From Sphingopyxis sp. (GTDB lineage: Bacteria; Pseudomonadota; Alphaproteobacteria; Sphingomonadales; Sphingomonadaceae), in NCBI RefSeq assembly GCF_019459305.1, contig NZ_JAIBES010000151.1:1-64000 (forward strand): DNA of 64,000 bases, in the 5' to 3' direction. Within the stretch, counting starts at the first letter, position 1, and each line of letters begins with the position of its first letter. The notes under the pieces were generated by a model. That model was not told the origin of the DNA and searched no databases. It saw nothing but the letters and a program-made list of their open reading frames with translations. Made by a program: the position numbers and the translations under genes. This document shows, piece after piece, positions 42,188-51,692 of the stretch.

Positions 42188-42210
42188 GCTTTCACGTGTC
42201 ATGCTTTCAC
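42183..42210. repeat. tandem 13-nt duplication at the tsaD-gpsA junction
   Basis: GTCATGCTTTCAC occurs at 42183-42195 and again at 42198-42210 (period 15). On the minus strand each copy gives GAAAGCATGAC, that is a start codon with the same ribosome-binding context, so gpsA has two in-frame starts 5 codons apart. Confidence 0.9.
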
Positions 42211-43233
42211 TCCGGCACCGCGCACGGTTTCCGCAGCGGGATCGAGCGGCCAGCGCGGGCGCGCAGCGACCGACAGATCGTCGAAAAGCCCCGCGGCGAA
42301 GCGCTCGGCGCCGGCCCACGCGATCATTGCGCCATTGTCGGTACACAGCCACAGGGGCGGCGCGACGAAGGGCCGGTCGAAGCGTGCCGCCAGATCGGTC
42401 AGCGCGGCGCGGATCGCGCCGTTGGCGGCCACTCCGCCCGCCACGACGAACGCCGTTGCATCGGGACAAGCCGACAGCGCTATATGGCTGCGATCGACGA
42501 GGCAGTCGACGACCGCTTGCTGGAACGAGGCGGCGAGATCGGGGATGCTGTGCGTTCCGGTGGCGGCGGCACGCGCTACGGCGCTTTTGAGCCCGGCGAA
42601 GGAGAAATGCGGCTCGGGGCTGCCGACCAGCGGACGCGGCAGCGGCACGGCGTGCGGATTGCCATTCTGCGCGATCCGCTCGACCGCGGGGCCGCCGGGA
42701 TAGCCGAGCCCGAGCAGCTTGGCGGTCTTGTCGAACGCTTCGCCCGCCGCATCGTCGATCGTGGTGGCAAGGCGGCGATAATCGCCGACGCCCTTGACCA
42801 GCAGCAACTGGCAATGACCGCCCGAGACGAGCAGCAGCAGATAGGGGAAGGCGAGGCCGGGTTCCACGAGGCGGGGCGACAGCGCATGGCCTTCGAGATG
42901 GTTCACCGCAATCAACGGTTTGTCCGCGGCATGGGCAAGTGCCTTGCCGGTGACGAGCCCGACCATCACCCCGCCGATCAGGCCGGGACCGGCGGTCGCG
43001 GCAATCGCGTCGACGTCGGCGAGCGAGACGCCCGCATCGGCGAGGACGCCAGCAATGATCGGTGCCAGCCGGTCGACATGCGCGCGCGCCGCGATCTCCG
43101 GAACGACGCCGCCGAAGGGGCTGTGCTCGGCCTCCTGCCCCGCGACACGGTGCGCGAGGATGCGCCGGTCGCTGTCTACGAGCGCCGCAGCAGTTTCGTC
43201 GCAGCTTGATTCAAGGCCAAGGATGAGAGTCAT
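42199..43233 (-). CDS. tsaD: tRNA N6-adenosine threonylcarbamoyltransferase TsaD
   Basis: This 344-residue enzyme completes t6A37 synthesis in ANN-decoding tRNAs. Hallmarks are [15 protein letters not shown], the metal-site [11 protein letters not shown] (HxxxH), [15 protein letters not shown] and [14 protein letters not shown] start at ATG 43233 ([10 protein letters not shown]); the ORF start at 43245 adds four residues. It is upstream of and overlapping gpsA, a common alphaproteobacterial pairing, and divergent from hemC by 62 bp. Confidence 0.95.
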   Translation of the reverse strand: MTLILGLESSCDETAAALVDSDRRILAHRVAGQEAEHSPFGGVVPEIAARAHVDRLAPIIAGVLADAGVSLADVDAIAATAGPGLIGGVMVGLVTGKALAHAADKPLIAVNHLEGHALSPRLVEPGLAFPYLLLLVSGGHCQLLLVKGVGDYRRLATTIDDAAGEAFDKTAKLLGLGYPGGPAVERIAQNGNPHAVPLPRPLVGSPEPHFSFAGLKSAVARAAATGTHSIPDLAASFQQAVVDCLVDRSHIALSACPDATAFVVAGGVAANGAIRAALTDLAARFDRPFVAPPLWLCTDNGAMIAWAGAERFAAGLFDDLSVAARPRWPLDPAAETVRGAGVKA

Positions 43234-43295
43234 AATCGTTCGCATCCCTTACCCGCCCCTTTATCGGCAGGGCAAGCCGCGCTAGCAGCGTCGCG

Positions 43296-44243
43296 ATGAC
43301 TGACTTACCAACAATCGAACGGCCGCTGCGGATCGGTACCCGCGCATCGCCGCTGGCGATGGCGCAGGCGCATATGACGGTCGCGGCGCTGATGGCGACG
43401 CATGGCATAGTGTCCGAGGCGCTTGAGATCGTGCCGATGACGGCTACCGGCGACCGCATTCAGGACCGCGCGCTCGCCGAGGTTGGGGGCAAGGAGTTGT
43501 GGACGCGCGAGCTTGACGCCGCGCTCGACGCCGGGGTGATCGATATCGCGGTCCATTCGCTGAAGGATGTGGAGACGCTGCGCGATGCGCGGTTTGCTCT
43601 CGGCGCGATGCTCGAACGCGCCGATCCGCGCGACCGGCTGGTGGTGCGCGAGGGGATGGAGGCGACGAGCGTCGCCGACCTGCCCTACGGCGCGCGACTG
43701 GGGACGAGCAGCCCGCGCCGCGCCGCGCAGATCCAGCGAATCCGTCCCGACGTGGCGCCGGTGCTGCTGCGCGGCAATGTCGCGACGCGGCTGGCGAAGC
43801 TGGCGGCGGGCGAGGCCGATGCGACCTTGCTGGCGGCGGCGGGGCTCGACCGGCTGGGGATGCATGCGGTCGGCACGCCGCAGGACGCCGCGGTGCTGCT
43901 GCCTGCGGCATCGCAGGGCGCGATCGGCATTGAGTGCCGCGCCGACGATGGCGACACGCTCACGCTGTTGCTGGCGATCGATCATGCGCCGACCCACCGC
44001 GCGGTGGCGACTGAGCGCGCCTTTCTGGCGGCGTTGGGCGGTGATTGCCGCTCGCCGGTCGCAGCGCACGCGCACTGGCGCGATGACGGCATGTTGCAAC
44101 TCGACGCCGAGATTTTCTCCGAAGACGGCGCCGATCATGCCGCGGGTCACGCGCTGATCGACCATGACGATGCGGCGGCGGCGCTGGCGCGGCGGTTGCT
44201 CGATGACGCCCCCGAGACGGTGCGGCGGCTGTTCGCGGCATGA
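43296..44243 (+). CDS. hemC: hydroxymethylbilane synthase
   Basis: This 315-residue enzyme links four porphobilinogens into hydroxymethylbilane. RIGTRASPLAMAQA is the N-terminal signature, GRELWTRELDAAL-type residues appear as GGKELWTRELDAAL, and VAVHSLKDV-like residues as IAVHSLKDVE. The dipyrromethane-binding Cys lies in LGGDCRSPVAAHAH. It overlaps hemD (ATGA). Confidence 0.95.
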   Translation: MTDLPTIERPLRIGTRASPLAMAQAHMTVAALMATHGIVSEALEIVPMTATGDRIQDRALAEVGGKELWTRELDAALDAGVIDIAVHSLKDVETLRDARFALGAMLERADPRDRLVVREGMEATSVADLPYGARLGTSSPRRAAQIQRIRPDVAPVLLRGNVATRLAKLAAGEADATLLAAAGLDRLGMHAVGTPQDAAVLLPAASQGAIGIECRADDGDTLTLLLAIDHAPTHRAVATERAFLAALGGDCRSPVAAHAHWRDDGMLQLDAEIFSEDGADHAAGHALIDHDDAAAALARRLLDDAPETVRRLFAA

Positions 44244-44929
44244 GCAGCGGCCTGCCGCTGATCGTCACCCGTCCCGAGCCGGGCAACAGCGCCACGATCG
44301 CGCGCGCGATGACCCTGGGATTTGATGCCCATGCGATGCCGCTGTTTGCCGCGCGGGCACTGCCGTGGACGGCGCCGGCGCCGCAAGATTTCGACGCGAT
44401 GCTGCTCACTAGCGCGCAGACAGTCCGACTAGCCGGGCCGCAGCTCGCACGCCTTGCTGTGCTTCCGGTTTTTGCGGTGGGCGGGGCGACCGCCGATGCC
44501 GCACAGGAGGTCGGATTGACCGTTGTGCGAACCGGCAAGGCGAATGCCCAGAGTCTTCTTGATGCCATGACGTCGGAAAATATTGCCCGGATATTATGGC
44601 TTTGCGGTCGCGATCGGTCAGACTTCGACCCGCGCGGAGCGGCGCTGGAGCCGCTGACTTGCTATGCGGTCGATCCGGTTGCGCCGTCACCGGATTGGCA
44701 GAAATTCATCGCCGCACCGGCGGTTCTGCTCGCACATTCGGCGCGCGCGGCGCAGCGGATTGCCGACCTTGTAGGCCCACAGCGCGCGCATCTGGCGTTG
44801 GTTGCGATCAGCCCCGCGGTCGCGGCCGGGGCGGGAAAAGGCTGGGGCGAATTGGCCGCGGCAGCGGCGCCGACCGACGCGTCAATGTTGGCACTGGCGT
44901 ATGCTTTGTGCCACAAGGGGGAAAAATAG
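44240..44929 (+). CDS. hemD: uroporphyrinogen-III synthase
   Basis: This 229-residue enzyme cyclises hydroxymethylbilane to uroporphyrinogen III. Motifs are loose in this family; LIVTRPEPGNSATIARAM at the N-terminus, AMLLTSAQTVRL and VLLAHSARAAQRI are consistent. Its place between hemC and the mitofilin-like gene supports the call. The start overlaps hemC by ATGA. Confidence 0.88.
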   Translation: MSSGLPLIVTRPEPGNSATIARAMTLGFDAHAMPLFAARALPWTAPAPQDFDAMLLTSAQTVRLAGPQLARLAVLPVFAVGGATADAAQEVGLTVVRTGKANAQSLLDAMTSENIARILWLCGRDRSDFDPRGAALEPLTCYAVDPVAPSPDWQKFIAAPAVLLAHSARAAQRIADLVGPQRAHLALVAISPAVAAGAGKGWGELAAAAAPTDASMLALAYALCHKGEK

Positions 44930-44948
44930 GGTCGTTCGAAAGAGACAT

Positions 44949-45866
44949 ATGGCAATCGACAGCATCGACACCCCCTCGCCCATGGCCGAGGCGGTCCCGG
45001 CGAGGGGACCATCGTTTCGCCTGCTCGCCATCGCTGCCCTGCTCCTGCTGCTGGTCGGTGTTATTGGCGGCGGCTGGGCGGTGAATCGCTGGTTGACCGG
45101 CGATGCCACCGCACCTGCGGCGAAAGCGATCGACACGCAGGCGGTCGGCGATCTCACCGACCCGGCACTGCCCGCGGGCGCCGCGCCAAAAGGCGCCGCG
45201 GCAGGACAGCCGTTGATCGTCGCGCCGGTCGATGGCGCCAATGCGCTGGCGGCGCGCGTTGCCGAACTCGAACAACGACTGTCGCGGATCACGCTTGAGG
45301 CCGAATCGGCGTCGGGTAATGCGTCGCGCGCCGAAGGGCTGCTTGTCGCCTTTGCAGTGCGCCGCGCGCTCGATCGCGGGCTGTCGCTCGGCTATCTCGA
45401 CGCCCAGCTGCGGCTGCGCTTTGGCGACGACCAGCCCAACGCGGTGAAAACGATCATCGAAACGTCGCGCGAACCGGTGACGCTCGAACAATTGCGCACC
45501 GAACTCGACACGCTGGCACCGCAGCTCGTCGGCCGGGGCGACGACGATAATGGCAGCCTGTGGACGGGTTTTCGCCGCGAGCTGAACGAGTTGTTCGTGG
45601 TGCGCGCTGCGGGAACGCAGTCGCCGCGCGCCTCGGCACGGCTCGAGCGCGCGCGCCGCTATCTTGGCGCGGGTCAGGCCGACAAGGCGATTGCCGAGGT
45701 CGAGGCGATGCCCGGCGCCGCGATGGCGAACGACTGGCTGATCGATGCGCGGCGCTATCATGAGGCGCGGCGTGCGCTTGACCTGATCGAGACCGCCGCG
45801 ATATTGGAGCCGCGCGACAGCCCGGCTGCCGCATTCGCCCGCAGCACCGCGGCACCGACCCCCTAG
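44949..45866 (+). CDS. mitofilin-like (Mic60/COG4223) inner-membrane protein
   Basis: This 305-residue protein has one N-terminal membrane segment ([21 protein letters not shown]) and a periplasmic part with coiled coil ([23 protein letters not shown]). A C-terminal helical domain carries [22 protein letters not shown] and [22 protein letters not shown]. Alphaproteobacterial Mic60 homologues are commonly encoded right after hemCD, and this fits. They shape the inner membrane and contact the outer membrane. It starts 19 bp after hemD. Confidence 0.8.
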   Translation: MAIDSIDTPSPMAEAVPARGPSFRLLAIAALLLLLVGVIGGGWAVNRWLTGDATAPAAKAIDTQAVGDLTDPALPAGAAPKGAAAGQPLIVAPVDGANALAARVAELEQRLSRITLEAESASGNASRAEGLLVAFAVRRALDRGLSLGYLDAQLRLRFGDDQPNAVKTIIETSREPVTLEQLRTELDTLAPQLVGRGDDDNGSLWTGFRRELNELFVVRAAGTQSPRASARLERARRYLGAGQADKAIAEVEAMPGAAMANDWLIDARRYHEARRALDLIETAAILEPRDSPAAAFARSTAAPTP

Positions 45867-45913
45867 CGCGCGTCCCGAAAGGGCTGCTCGCCATTAAGAG
45901 AAAGCCCCTTTGC

Positions 45914-47119
45914 ATGGCCCTCGCCGACCCGCAGCGCATCGAAGCGCTCGACCCGCTCGATCCCCTTCAGCTCGACGCTGAGCTCGGCGAAGAGGAGCGG
46001 ATGGTGCGCGACACGGCGCGTTCCTATGCGACCGATGCCCTGCTGCCGCGCGTCACCTCGGCGTTTCTCGATGAGCGGTTCGACCGCGAGATCATGTCCG
46101 AAATGGGCGCCCTTGGCCTGCTCGGTGCGACGATCGATCCCGAATATGGCGGCGCCGGACTGAACTATGTCAGCTACGGGCTGATCGCGCGCGAAGTCGA
46201 GCGCGTCGATTCGGGCTATCGCTCAGCCTGTTCGGTGCAAAGCTCGCTCGTGATCCACCCGATCAATGCCTATGGCAGCGAGGAACAGAAGCGGAAGTAT
46301 CTGCCCGGGCTGACCTCGGGCGAACTGGTCGGCTGTTTCGGGCTGACCGAACCCGACGCGGGCAGCGACCCAGGCGGGATGCGGACGCGCGCCGAAAAGA
46401 TCGCCGGCGGTTACCGCCTCAAGGGCGCCAAGATGTGGATTACCAATTCGCCGATCGCCGACGTGTTCGTCGTGTGGGCGAAGTCGGAGGCGCATGACGG
46501 CGCGATCCGCGGCTTTGTACTCGAAAAGGGCATGAAAGGCCTGTCGGCGCCGAAGATCGAGGGCAAGGTGAGCCTGCGCGCATCGGTCACCGGCGAGATC
46601 GTGATGGATTCGGTCGAGGTGGGTGAGGACGCGTTGCTGCCGCATGTGTCGGGGCTGAAAGGCCCGTTCGGTTGCCTCAACCGCGCGCGCTACGGCATCG
46701 GTTGGGGCGCGATGGGCGCGGCGGAGTTTTGTTACGAGGCAGCGCGCAACTACACCGGCGAGCGCAAGCAGTTCGGGCGGCCGTTAGCGGCGAACCAGAT
46801 CGTCCAGCTCAAGCTCGCTAACATGCTCACCGAAATCGCGCTGGGCTTGCAGACGGCGCTGCGCGTCGGCCGCTTGATCGACGAAGGGCGGCTGATTCCC
46901 GACGCGATCAGCCTGCTCAAGCGCAACAATTGCGGCAAGGCGCTCGATATCGCGCGCGTCGCGCGCGATATGCACGGCGGCAACGGCATTTCGGCCGATT
47001 ATCATGTCATCCGCCACGCGGTGAACCTCGAAACCGTGAACACCTATGAGGGCACGCACGACGTCCATGCGCTGATCCTGGGCCGCGCGATCACCGGCAT
47101 TTCCGCTTTTGGCGGATAG
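45914..47119 (+). CDS. gcdH: acyl-CoA dehydrogenase, glutaryl-CoA dehydrogenase type
   Basis: This 401-residue FAD enzyme has the motifs [56 protein letters not shown] and [23 protein letters not shown]. The C-terminal [19 protein letters not shown] holds the catalytic Glu379. These match glutaryl-CoA dehydrogenase, which makes crotonyl-CoA from lysine or tryptophan catabolism. The partner downstream is a CaiB-type CoA-transferase, a common pairing that would supply glutaryl-CoA. Its last 11 bases overlap that gene. Confidence 0.93.
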   Translation: MALADPQRIEALDPLDPLQLDAELGEEERMVRDTARSYATDALLPRVTSAFLDERFDREIMSEMGALGLLGATIDPEYGGAGLNYVSYGLIAREVERVDSGYRSACSVQSSLVIHPINAYGSEEQKRKYLPGLTSGELVGCFGLTEPDAGSDPGGMRTRAEKIAGGYRLKGAKMWITNSPIADVFVVWAKSEAHDGAIRGFVLEKGMKGLSAPKIEGKVSLRASVTGEIVMDSVEVGEDALLPHVSGLKGPFGCLNRARYGIGWGAMGAAEFCYEAARNYTGERKQFGRPLAANQIVQLKLANMLTEIALGLQTALRVGRLIDEGRLIPDAISLLKRNNCGKALDIARVARDMHGGNGISADYHVIRHAVNLETVNTYEGTHDVHALILGRAITGISAFGG

Positions 47120-48316
47120 CGCGGCGAAACCCCTCGCAGGCATCCGCGTCGTCGAACTGGCACGGGTGCTCGCGGGGCCGTGGTGCGGGCAATTGCTCGC
47201 GGACCTCGGCGCCGGGGGGATCAAGGTGGAGGGGCCGGGGGGCGGGGGGGGCGGTGGGGGGGGAATTTGCTCGGGTACCGGGGCGCCGTGGTTATCATGG
47301 TCCCGCGGCCGGGGGTCGGCGACGACACGCGCAGATGGGGACCGCCGTTCATCATGGGTGAAGACGGCGAGAATCTGGGCGCGGCCTATTATCACAGCAC
47401 CAATCGCGGCAAGTCGGGGGTGGCGATCGATATTGCGACCACCACGGGGCAGGCCGAGGTCCGAACCCTGATCACCGATGCCGATGTGGTGATCGAAAAT
47501 TACAAGGTCGGCGGGCTCGCCAAATATGGCCTCGACCCCGCGACGTTGCTCGCCGATTTTCCCCGGCTGATCATGTGTTCGATAACCGGCTTCGGGCAGA
47601 CCGGCCCCTATGCCCACCGCGCGGGCTATGATTTCATCATTCAGGCGATGGGCGGCGCGATGGCGCTGACGGGCGAACCCGACGGGCCGCCGCAAAAGGC
47701 GGGGATTGCCTATGCCGACATCTTTACCGGCATGTATTCGACCGTCGCCATTCTCGCGGCGTTGCGGCGGCGTGACGCCACCGGACAAGGCGCGCATATC
47801 GACATGGCGCTGCTCGATTGTCAGGTCGGGGTGCTGGCCAACCAGGCCGCCAATTACCTCGCGAGCGGCGTGTCGCCGGGGCGGATGGGCAATGGCCACG
47901 CCAATGTCGTCCCCTATCAGGCGTTCGCGACTGCCGACGGCCAGCTGGTGATCGCGGTCGGCAATGACGGTCAGTTTCGTAAATTATGTATGATTTTGGG
48001 CGAGCGGGGCTGGGCCGATGATGCGCGCTTTGCCACCAACGCGGCGCGGCTGGCCAATCGCACCACGCTGATTCCGCTGCTGGCAACTAAAGTCGCGGGT
48101 TGGGACGCGCAGCCGCTGGCGCTGGCGCTGGAGGCGGAGGGTGTCCCCGCGGGGCCGATCAACGACATCGCAGCGGTGTTTGCCGACCCGCAGGTGATCG
48201 CGCGGGGGATGCGTTTTCGGCCCGAGGGGACGGATGTCGATGGGCTTGCGAGCCCGATCGTCATTGATGGCGAACGAATGGTCGCAGCTGGCGGGGCGCC
48301 GCCGCTCGCGGACTGA
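47109..48316 (+). CDS. CaiB/BaiF family CoA-transferase, frame-shifted as presented
   Basis: Two overlapping ORFs in different frames make one protein. The first (from TTG 47109) reads [34 protein letters not shown]; the second (from about 47300) reads [44 protein letters not shown] and runs to 48316. The break lies in a 74-nt imperfect duplication with a poly-G run. Removing 74 nt restores one frame of 377 codons, the usual family length. The catalytic Asp lies in [11 protein letters not shown]. It would transfer CoA to a dicarboxylic acid such as glutarate for gcdH. Confidence 0.88.
47190..47315 (+). repeat. 74-nt imperfect tandem duplication flanking a poly-G run
   Basis: Copy 1 (about 47190-47240) reads AATTGCTCGCGGACCTCGGCG, and copy 2 (about 47264-47315) reads AATTTGCTCGGGTACCGGGGCG; both continue with an ATC, then a GGCCGGGG end, 73-74 nt apart. 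Between them lies a nearly pure G tract (47235-47263). Copy 2 with a few corrections encodes the expected LLADLGADVIKVERPGVGDD, so the pair looks like an error-rich assembly join. Confidence 0.85.
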
Positions 48317-48356
48317 AAAAAGGGGCGCCGTTGCCGACGCCCCGTTCCCCTTTTTT
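48316..48356. terminator. bidirectional terminator between the CoA-transferase and TonB receptor genes
   Basis: AAAAAAGGGGCG and CGCCCC...CCCCTTTTTT bracket a GC stem (GGGGCG / CGCCCC) around 10 bases. The A-run on one side and T-run on the other suit termination in both directions of these convergent genes. Confidence 0.85.
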
Positions 48357-48371
48357 CCGATATTCAGTAGC

Positions 48372-50720
48372 TCAGAATTTCACCGTGCCGGTGACAAAAA
48401 CCTGGCGCGGGTTGCCGTAGAAAGCGGTCAACGTGCCTTCGGTGCCGAGCGCCGAGGTCGGCAGGCCGTTGCCGCCGATCACCGGCACGCCGGTGGTCGG
48501 GTTGACGTTGATGAAGGTATAGCCCGAGGTCTTATATTCCTTGTCGGTCAGATTCTTGCCGAACAGCCCGACGCTCCAGCGATCGTCGGGTGCGGTATAG
48601 ACGATGCTGGCGTCGAGCAGCGCGAAGCCCTTTTGGTCGATATAGGGGTTCGGGATTTCGAACTGATAGGTCTTGCTCCGGTATGACAGCGTCGTCCCGA
48701 AGCTGAGGTCACCGTCGCCGATCGGGGTCGCGTAAGCGAGCGTGCCGCTAGCGGTCCATTTCGGCGTATTCTGCACTTGGCGGAAATCGGCGACGTCGGT
48801 CGGCACGCCGCCGATGTTCGACACATATTCCTTATAGTCGGCGTCGATGTAACCGAGCGCGGTCGACAGCGTAAGCCGATCGCCCGCCGCCGCCAGATCT
48901 TCGCCAAGTCGAACACGGCCTTCGAATTCGACGCCCTTGAAGGTTGCCTTGCCGGCGTTCGACACGACGCCACAGAAACTGGGCAGGCCGCTAACGGTAC
49001 AGGCGACCGAGCCCGGGATCTGGACGTCGGTGTAATCGGCATAGAAACCGGCGATCGCGACATTGACCGCGCCGTCCATCAGGCTGCCCTTATAACCCAC
49101 CTCATAGCTTTCGACCTGTTCGGGACGGAAGCTGAGAAACGCGGCGATTTCGTCGTCGCTGCGGGTGCCGTTGCCGTCGGTGTCGGGGGCATTGACGCCG
49201 ACGCCGCGTGGATCGAAGCCGCCGCCTTTGAAGCCCTGCGAATAGCTGGCGTAGAGCGTGTGGTCGGGGGTCGGCTTGAACGACAGCGAGGCACGTGGGG
49301 TAAATTTGTTGAAGCTGCGCTTGCCATTGAAATCGGTCCCCGGGGCGCCGAAAGGAACCCCGGCGCCGCCGAAGACGGGCGATCCGCCACCGAGATAATT
49401 CTGGCGCAGGATCGATGCTTCGCGCGTGTCCCACGTATAGCGGCCACCGACCGAAAGGCTGAGCTGCTCGGTAAAGTCGAAGGTCGCATCGCCGAATACC
49501 GCAAAGGTCGTGGTGTCGACATCGGCTTCGGTAAAGGCGGTCAGCCCGGCGAAGGTATTGAAGATGCGGACGTCGAACAGGGTGTCGGCGGTCGCGTCGA
49601 GATAATAGAAGCCGAGCAGGCCTTTCAGGCGGTCGCCCTCATAGAGCAGCTGGAATTCCTGGCTGATCTGTTCGTTGAAGTAGAAGCCGGGAACGTCGAC
49701 GTCGACCGCGGGCAGCGCGTCGAAGTCGATCGGAGTCGCCGACGTGTCCTTGCGCCAGGCGCTGATCGACCGCAGCGTCAGGGTGTCGGTCAGTTCGGCG
49801 GTGACATTCATCGCAAGTCCGTAGGATTCGATCTCCTGCGTCGGATCGATAAGCCCGCCGCGGCTGTCGAACACATTGTCGAGCACCGGCGCGCCGGTGG
49901 CGAGCGACGGAATCAGGCGGTGGCCGCCGCGCGGCGCGCTCTTGTCCTTGGTGTAGTCGCCCGAAATGCGGATCAGCACCGGCTGGCCATAGCCGCCGAG
50001 CTCGACGGTGCCGCGGCCGGCCCAGACGTCCTTGTTGTAATTTTCCAGGCCGGTGGTGAGATTGTCGCCGAACCCGCCGCGCGACAGCCGCGCGATCGAA
50101 CCGCCGACGCGCAGCAGGTCGCCGATTGGGGCGCTGGCGGTGACAACCAGATCGGCCTGGTCATAGGTTCCGAGCGTGCCCTTGATCTTGAGCGAAAACT
50201 CCTCCGGCAACTGCTTCGTCACATATTTGACCGCGCCGCCGATGGTGTTGCGGCCATAGAGCGTACCCTGCGGTCCGCGCAGGATTTCGATGCGTTCGAC
50301 GTCGTAGATATCGAGCACCGCGGCCTGCGGGCGGTTGAGATAGACGTCGTCGAGATACAGGCCGACCCCCTGTTCAAAACCCGAAACCGGGTCCTGCTGC
50401 CCGACGCCGCGGATGAAAGCGCTGAGCGTCGAATTGGTGCCGCGCGATACTTCGAGCGTTGTGTTCGGGGTGGTCTGGCCGATGTCGGTAATGTCGATCG
50501 CGCCGGCCTTGGCGAGCGCTTCGCCCGAATAGGCGGTGATCGCCACGGGAACGTCGATCAGGCGCTCGTCGCGGCGGCGCGCGGTGACGATGATTTCGTC
50601 ATCGCTGGTATTGGCGTTGGCGCCTTCATCTTGCGCAAAGGCGGCGGGGACAAAGGCGAGCATGGACAGCGCGCTCGAAGCAAGAACGGCGCGGCGCAGC
50701 GAGCGAGCGAAAGGACGCAT
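48372..50720 (-). CDS. TonB-dependent outer-membrane receptor
   Basis: This 782-residue receptor has a signal peptide (MRPFARSLRRAVLASSALSMLAFVPAAFAQ) and a TonB box-like DDEIIVTARRRDERL. A plug (VPVAITAYSGEALAKAGAIDITDIG ... RIEILRGPQGTLYGRNTIGGAVKYVTK) precedes a 22-strand barrel ending NPRQVFVTGTVKF. It imports a large ligand such as a siderophore, cobalamin or sugar; the ligand is not readable. ATG 50720 follows GGAGAG. A TetR gene is divergent with a palindrome in between, so this receptor is probably TetR-regulated. Confidence 0.95.
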   Translation of the reverse strand: MRPFARSLRRAVLASSALSMLAFVPAAFAQDEGANANTSDDEIIVTARRRDERLIDVPVAITAYSGEALAKAGAIDITDIGQTTPNTTLEVSRGTNSTLSAFIRGVGQQDPVSGFEQGVGLYLDDVYLNRPQAAVLDIYDVERIEILRGPQGTLYGRNTIGGAVKYVTKQLPEEFSLKIKGTLGTYDQADLVVTASAPIGDLLRVGGSIARLSRGGFGDNLTTGLENYNKDVWAGRGTVELGGYGQPVLIRISGDYTKDKSAPRGGHRLIPSLATGAPVLDNVFDSRGGLIDPTQEIESYGLAMNVTAELTDTLTLRSISAWRKDTSATPIDFDALPAVDVDVPGFYFNEQISQEFQLLYEGDRLKGLLGFYYLDATADTLFDVRIFNTFAGLTAFTEADVDTTTFAVFGDATFDFTEQLSLSVGGRYTWDTREASILRQNYLGGGSPVFGGAGVPFGAPGTDFNGKRSFNKFTPRASLSFKPTPDHTLYASYSQGFKGGGFDPRGVGVNAPDTDGNGTRSDDEIAAFLSFRPEQVESYEVGYKGSLMDGAVNVAIAGFYADYTDVQIPGSVACTVSGLPSFCGVVSNAGKATFKGVEFEGRVRLGEDLAAAGDRLTLSTALGYIDADYKEYVSNIGGVPTDVADFRQVQNTPKWTASGTLAYATPIGDGDLSFGTTLSYRSKTYQFEIPNPYIDQKGFALLDASIVYTAPDDRWSVGLFGKNLTDKEYKTSGYTFINVNPTTGVPVIGGNGLPTSALGTEGTLTAFYGNPRQVFVTGTVKF

Positions 50721-50803
50721 GTTGGACTCTCCCATGTAAGAAGCGGCCGCTTGCCGCCCTTTTCGTTTTTCTTGGGCTCGGTGCTTGCCAAGCCGCGACG
50801 CAC

Positions 50804-50837
50804 CCAATAATGAAACATGAACCAAGTTTCAACTTGG
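50804..50837. promoter_or_regulatory. candidate TetR operator overlapping the TonB receptor promoter
   Basis: CCAAGTT-TC-AACTTGG (50822-50837) has perfect 7-bp arms. On the minus strand TTGAAA (50827-50832) lies within it, followed after 17 nt by TATTGG (50804-50809). The palindrome therefore covers the -35 of the receptor gene, a typical repressor site. Confidence 0.65.
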
Positions 50838-50925
50838 AATATGACTTCGACGTTTTTTGCTTGCCAGTGGTGCGAAAAAGCCACGATTCAGCGAGGGGCG
50901 TGTGGAGGGGAGACGGGAAAGAGTT

Positions 50926-51561
50926 ATGGATCAGCCGCAAGACGGAGCACCGGACACCGCGGGCGAAGCGCGCGACAAGACGCCGCGCACCGAACGCGGG
51001 CGCCGCACTTTGCGCAAGCTGCTCGACGCGGCGGCGGTCGAGTTCGGCGAGCGCGGTTTTCACGAAGCGTCGATCAGCGGCATCACGCGGCGTGCCGGGA
51101 CTGCGCTGGGCAGCTTTTACACCTATTTCGATTCGAAGGAGGAGATCTTCCAGGCGCTCGTCCGCTACATGAGCGAGCAGTTGCGCGACCATGTCACGCC
51201 GCTGGTCCAGGCGGCGCCCGACGAGATCAGCGCCGAACGCATCGGACTTGAATCGTTCCTCGGCTTTGTGCGCGAGCATAAGGAAATCTACCGGATCATC
51301 GATGAGGCCGAGTTCGTCGACTATGCGAGCTATCGCCGGCATTATGAAACGACGGTGGCGCGCGTGCGGCAGCGGCTGGAGGCAGGCGCCGCGCGCGGCG
51401 AGATTCGCGCCGACGTCAGCGAGATTCACGCCTGGGCGATTGGCGGCATGAACGTGTTCTTGGGTATGCGCTATGGCTTGTGGGACGAAGACGCCGACAT
51501 CTCGGAGATTGCGCGGATCGCGAATGATTTTGTCGCGCACGGGTTGCTAAAGCGGAACTAA
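50926..51561 (+). CDS. TetR family transcriptional regulator
   Basis: This 211-residue regulator has the TetR N-terminal helix-turn-helix: RRTLRKLLDAAAVEFGERGFHEASISGITRRAGTALGSFYTYFDSKEEIFQALV. The C-terminal ligand domain is helical (SFLGFVREHKEIYRIIDEAEFVDYASYRRHYE). I use ATG 50926 (MDQPQDG). Its gene is divergent from the TonB receptor, and it probably represses that gene and itself at the palindrome between them. Confidence 0.92.
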   Translation: MDQPQDGAPDTAGEARDKTPRTERGRRTLRKLLDAAAVEFGERGFHEASISGITRRAGTALGSFYTYFDSKEEIFQALVRYMSEQLRDHVTPLVQAAPDEISAERIGLESFLGFVREHKEIYRIIDEAEFVDYASYRRHYETTVARVRQRLEAGAARGEIRADVSEIHAWAIGGMNVFLGMRYGLWDEDADISEIARIANDFVAHGLLKRN

Positions 51562-51607
51562 CTCGCCGCCGCCGCGAAGGGGGCCGGGAGTCACGTCCCT
51601 CACGACA

Positions 51608-51645
51608 CGGCCGCTGGCAACCTTGAGCTACGCCGATAGCGGCCG
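51608..51645. terminator. hairpin between convergent tetR-family and metW genes
   Basis: CGGCCGCT / AGCGGCCG make a perfect 8-bp stem, extended by GGC/GCC inside the loop. No T-tract is present. It sits midway between the two stops, so a role in ending both transcripts is likely but not certain. Confidence 0.5.
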
Positions 51646-51692
51646 CGTTCAGAGGCGCGTGACTTTGAAAGGCCCTTCGCGGAGGCGACCGA

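Noticed and set aside
47263-47285. Resemblance of GGAATTTGCTCGGGTACCGGGG to a cloning-vector polylinker (EcoRI-SacI-KpnI-SmaI)
   Set aside because: The same bases align better with the gene's own sequence 74 nt upstream (AATTGCTCGCGGACCTCGGCG), so a noisy duplicate explains them without vector.
48777-50810. 677-residue plus-strand ORF
   Set aside because: It is antisense to the clear TonB receptor gene, has mirror-codon composition and no family features.
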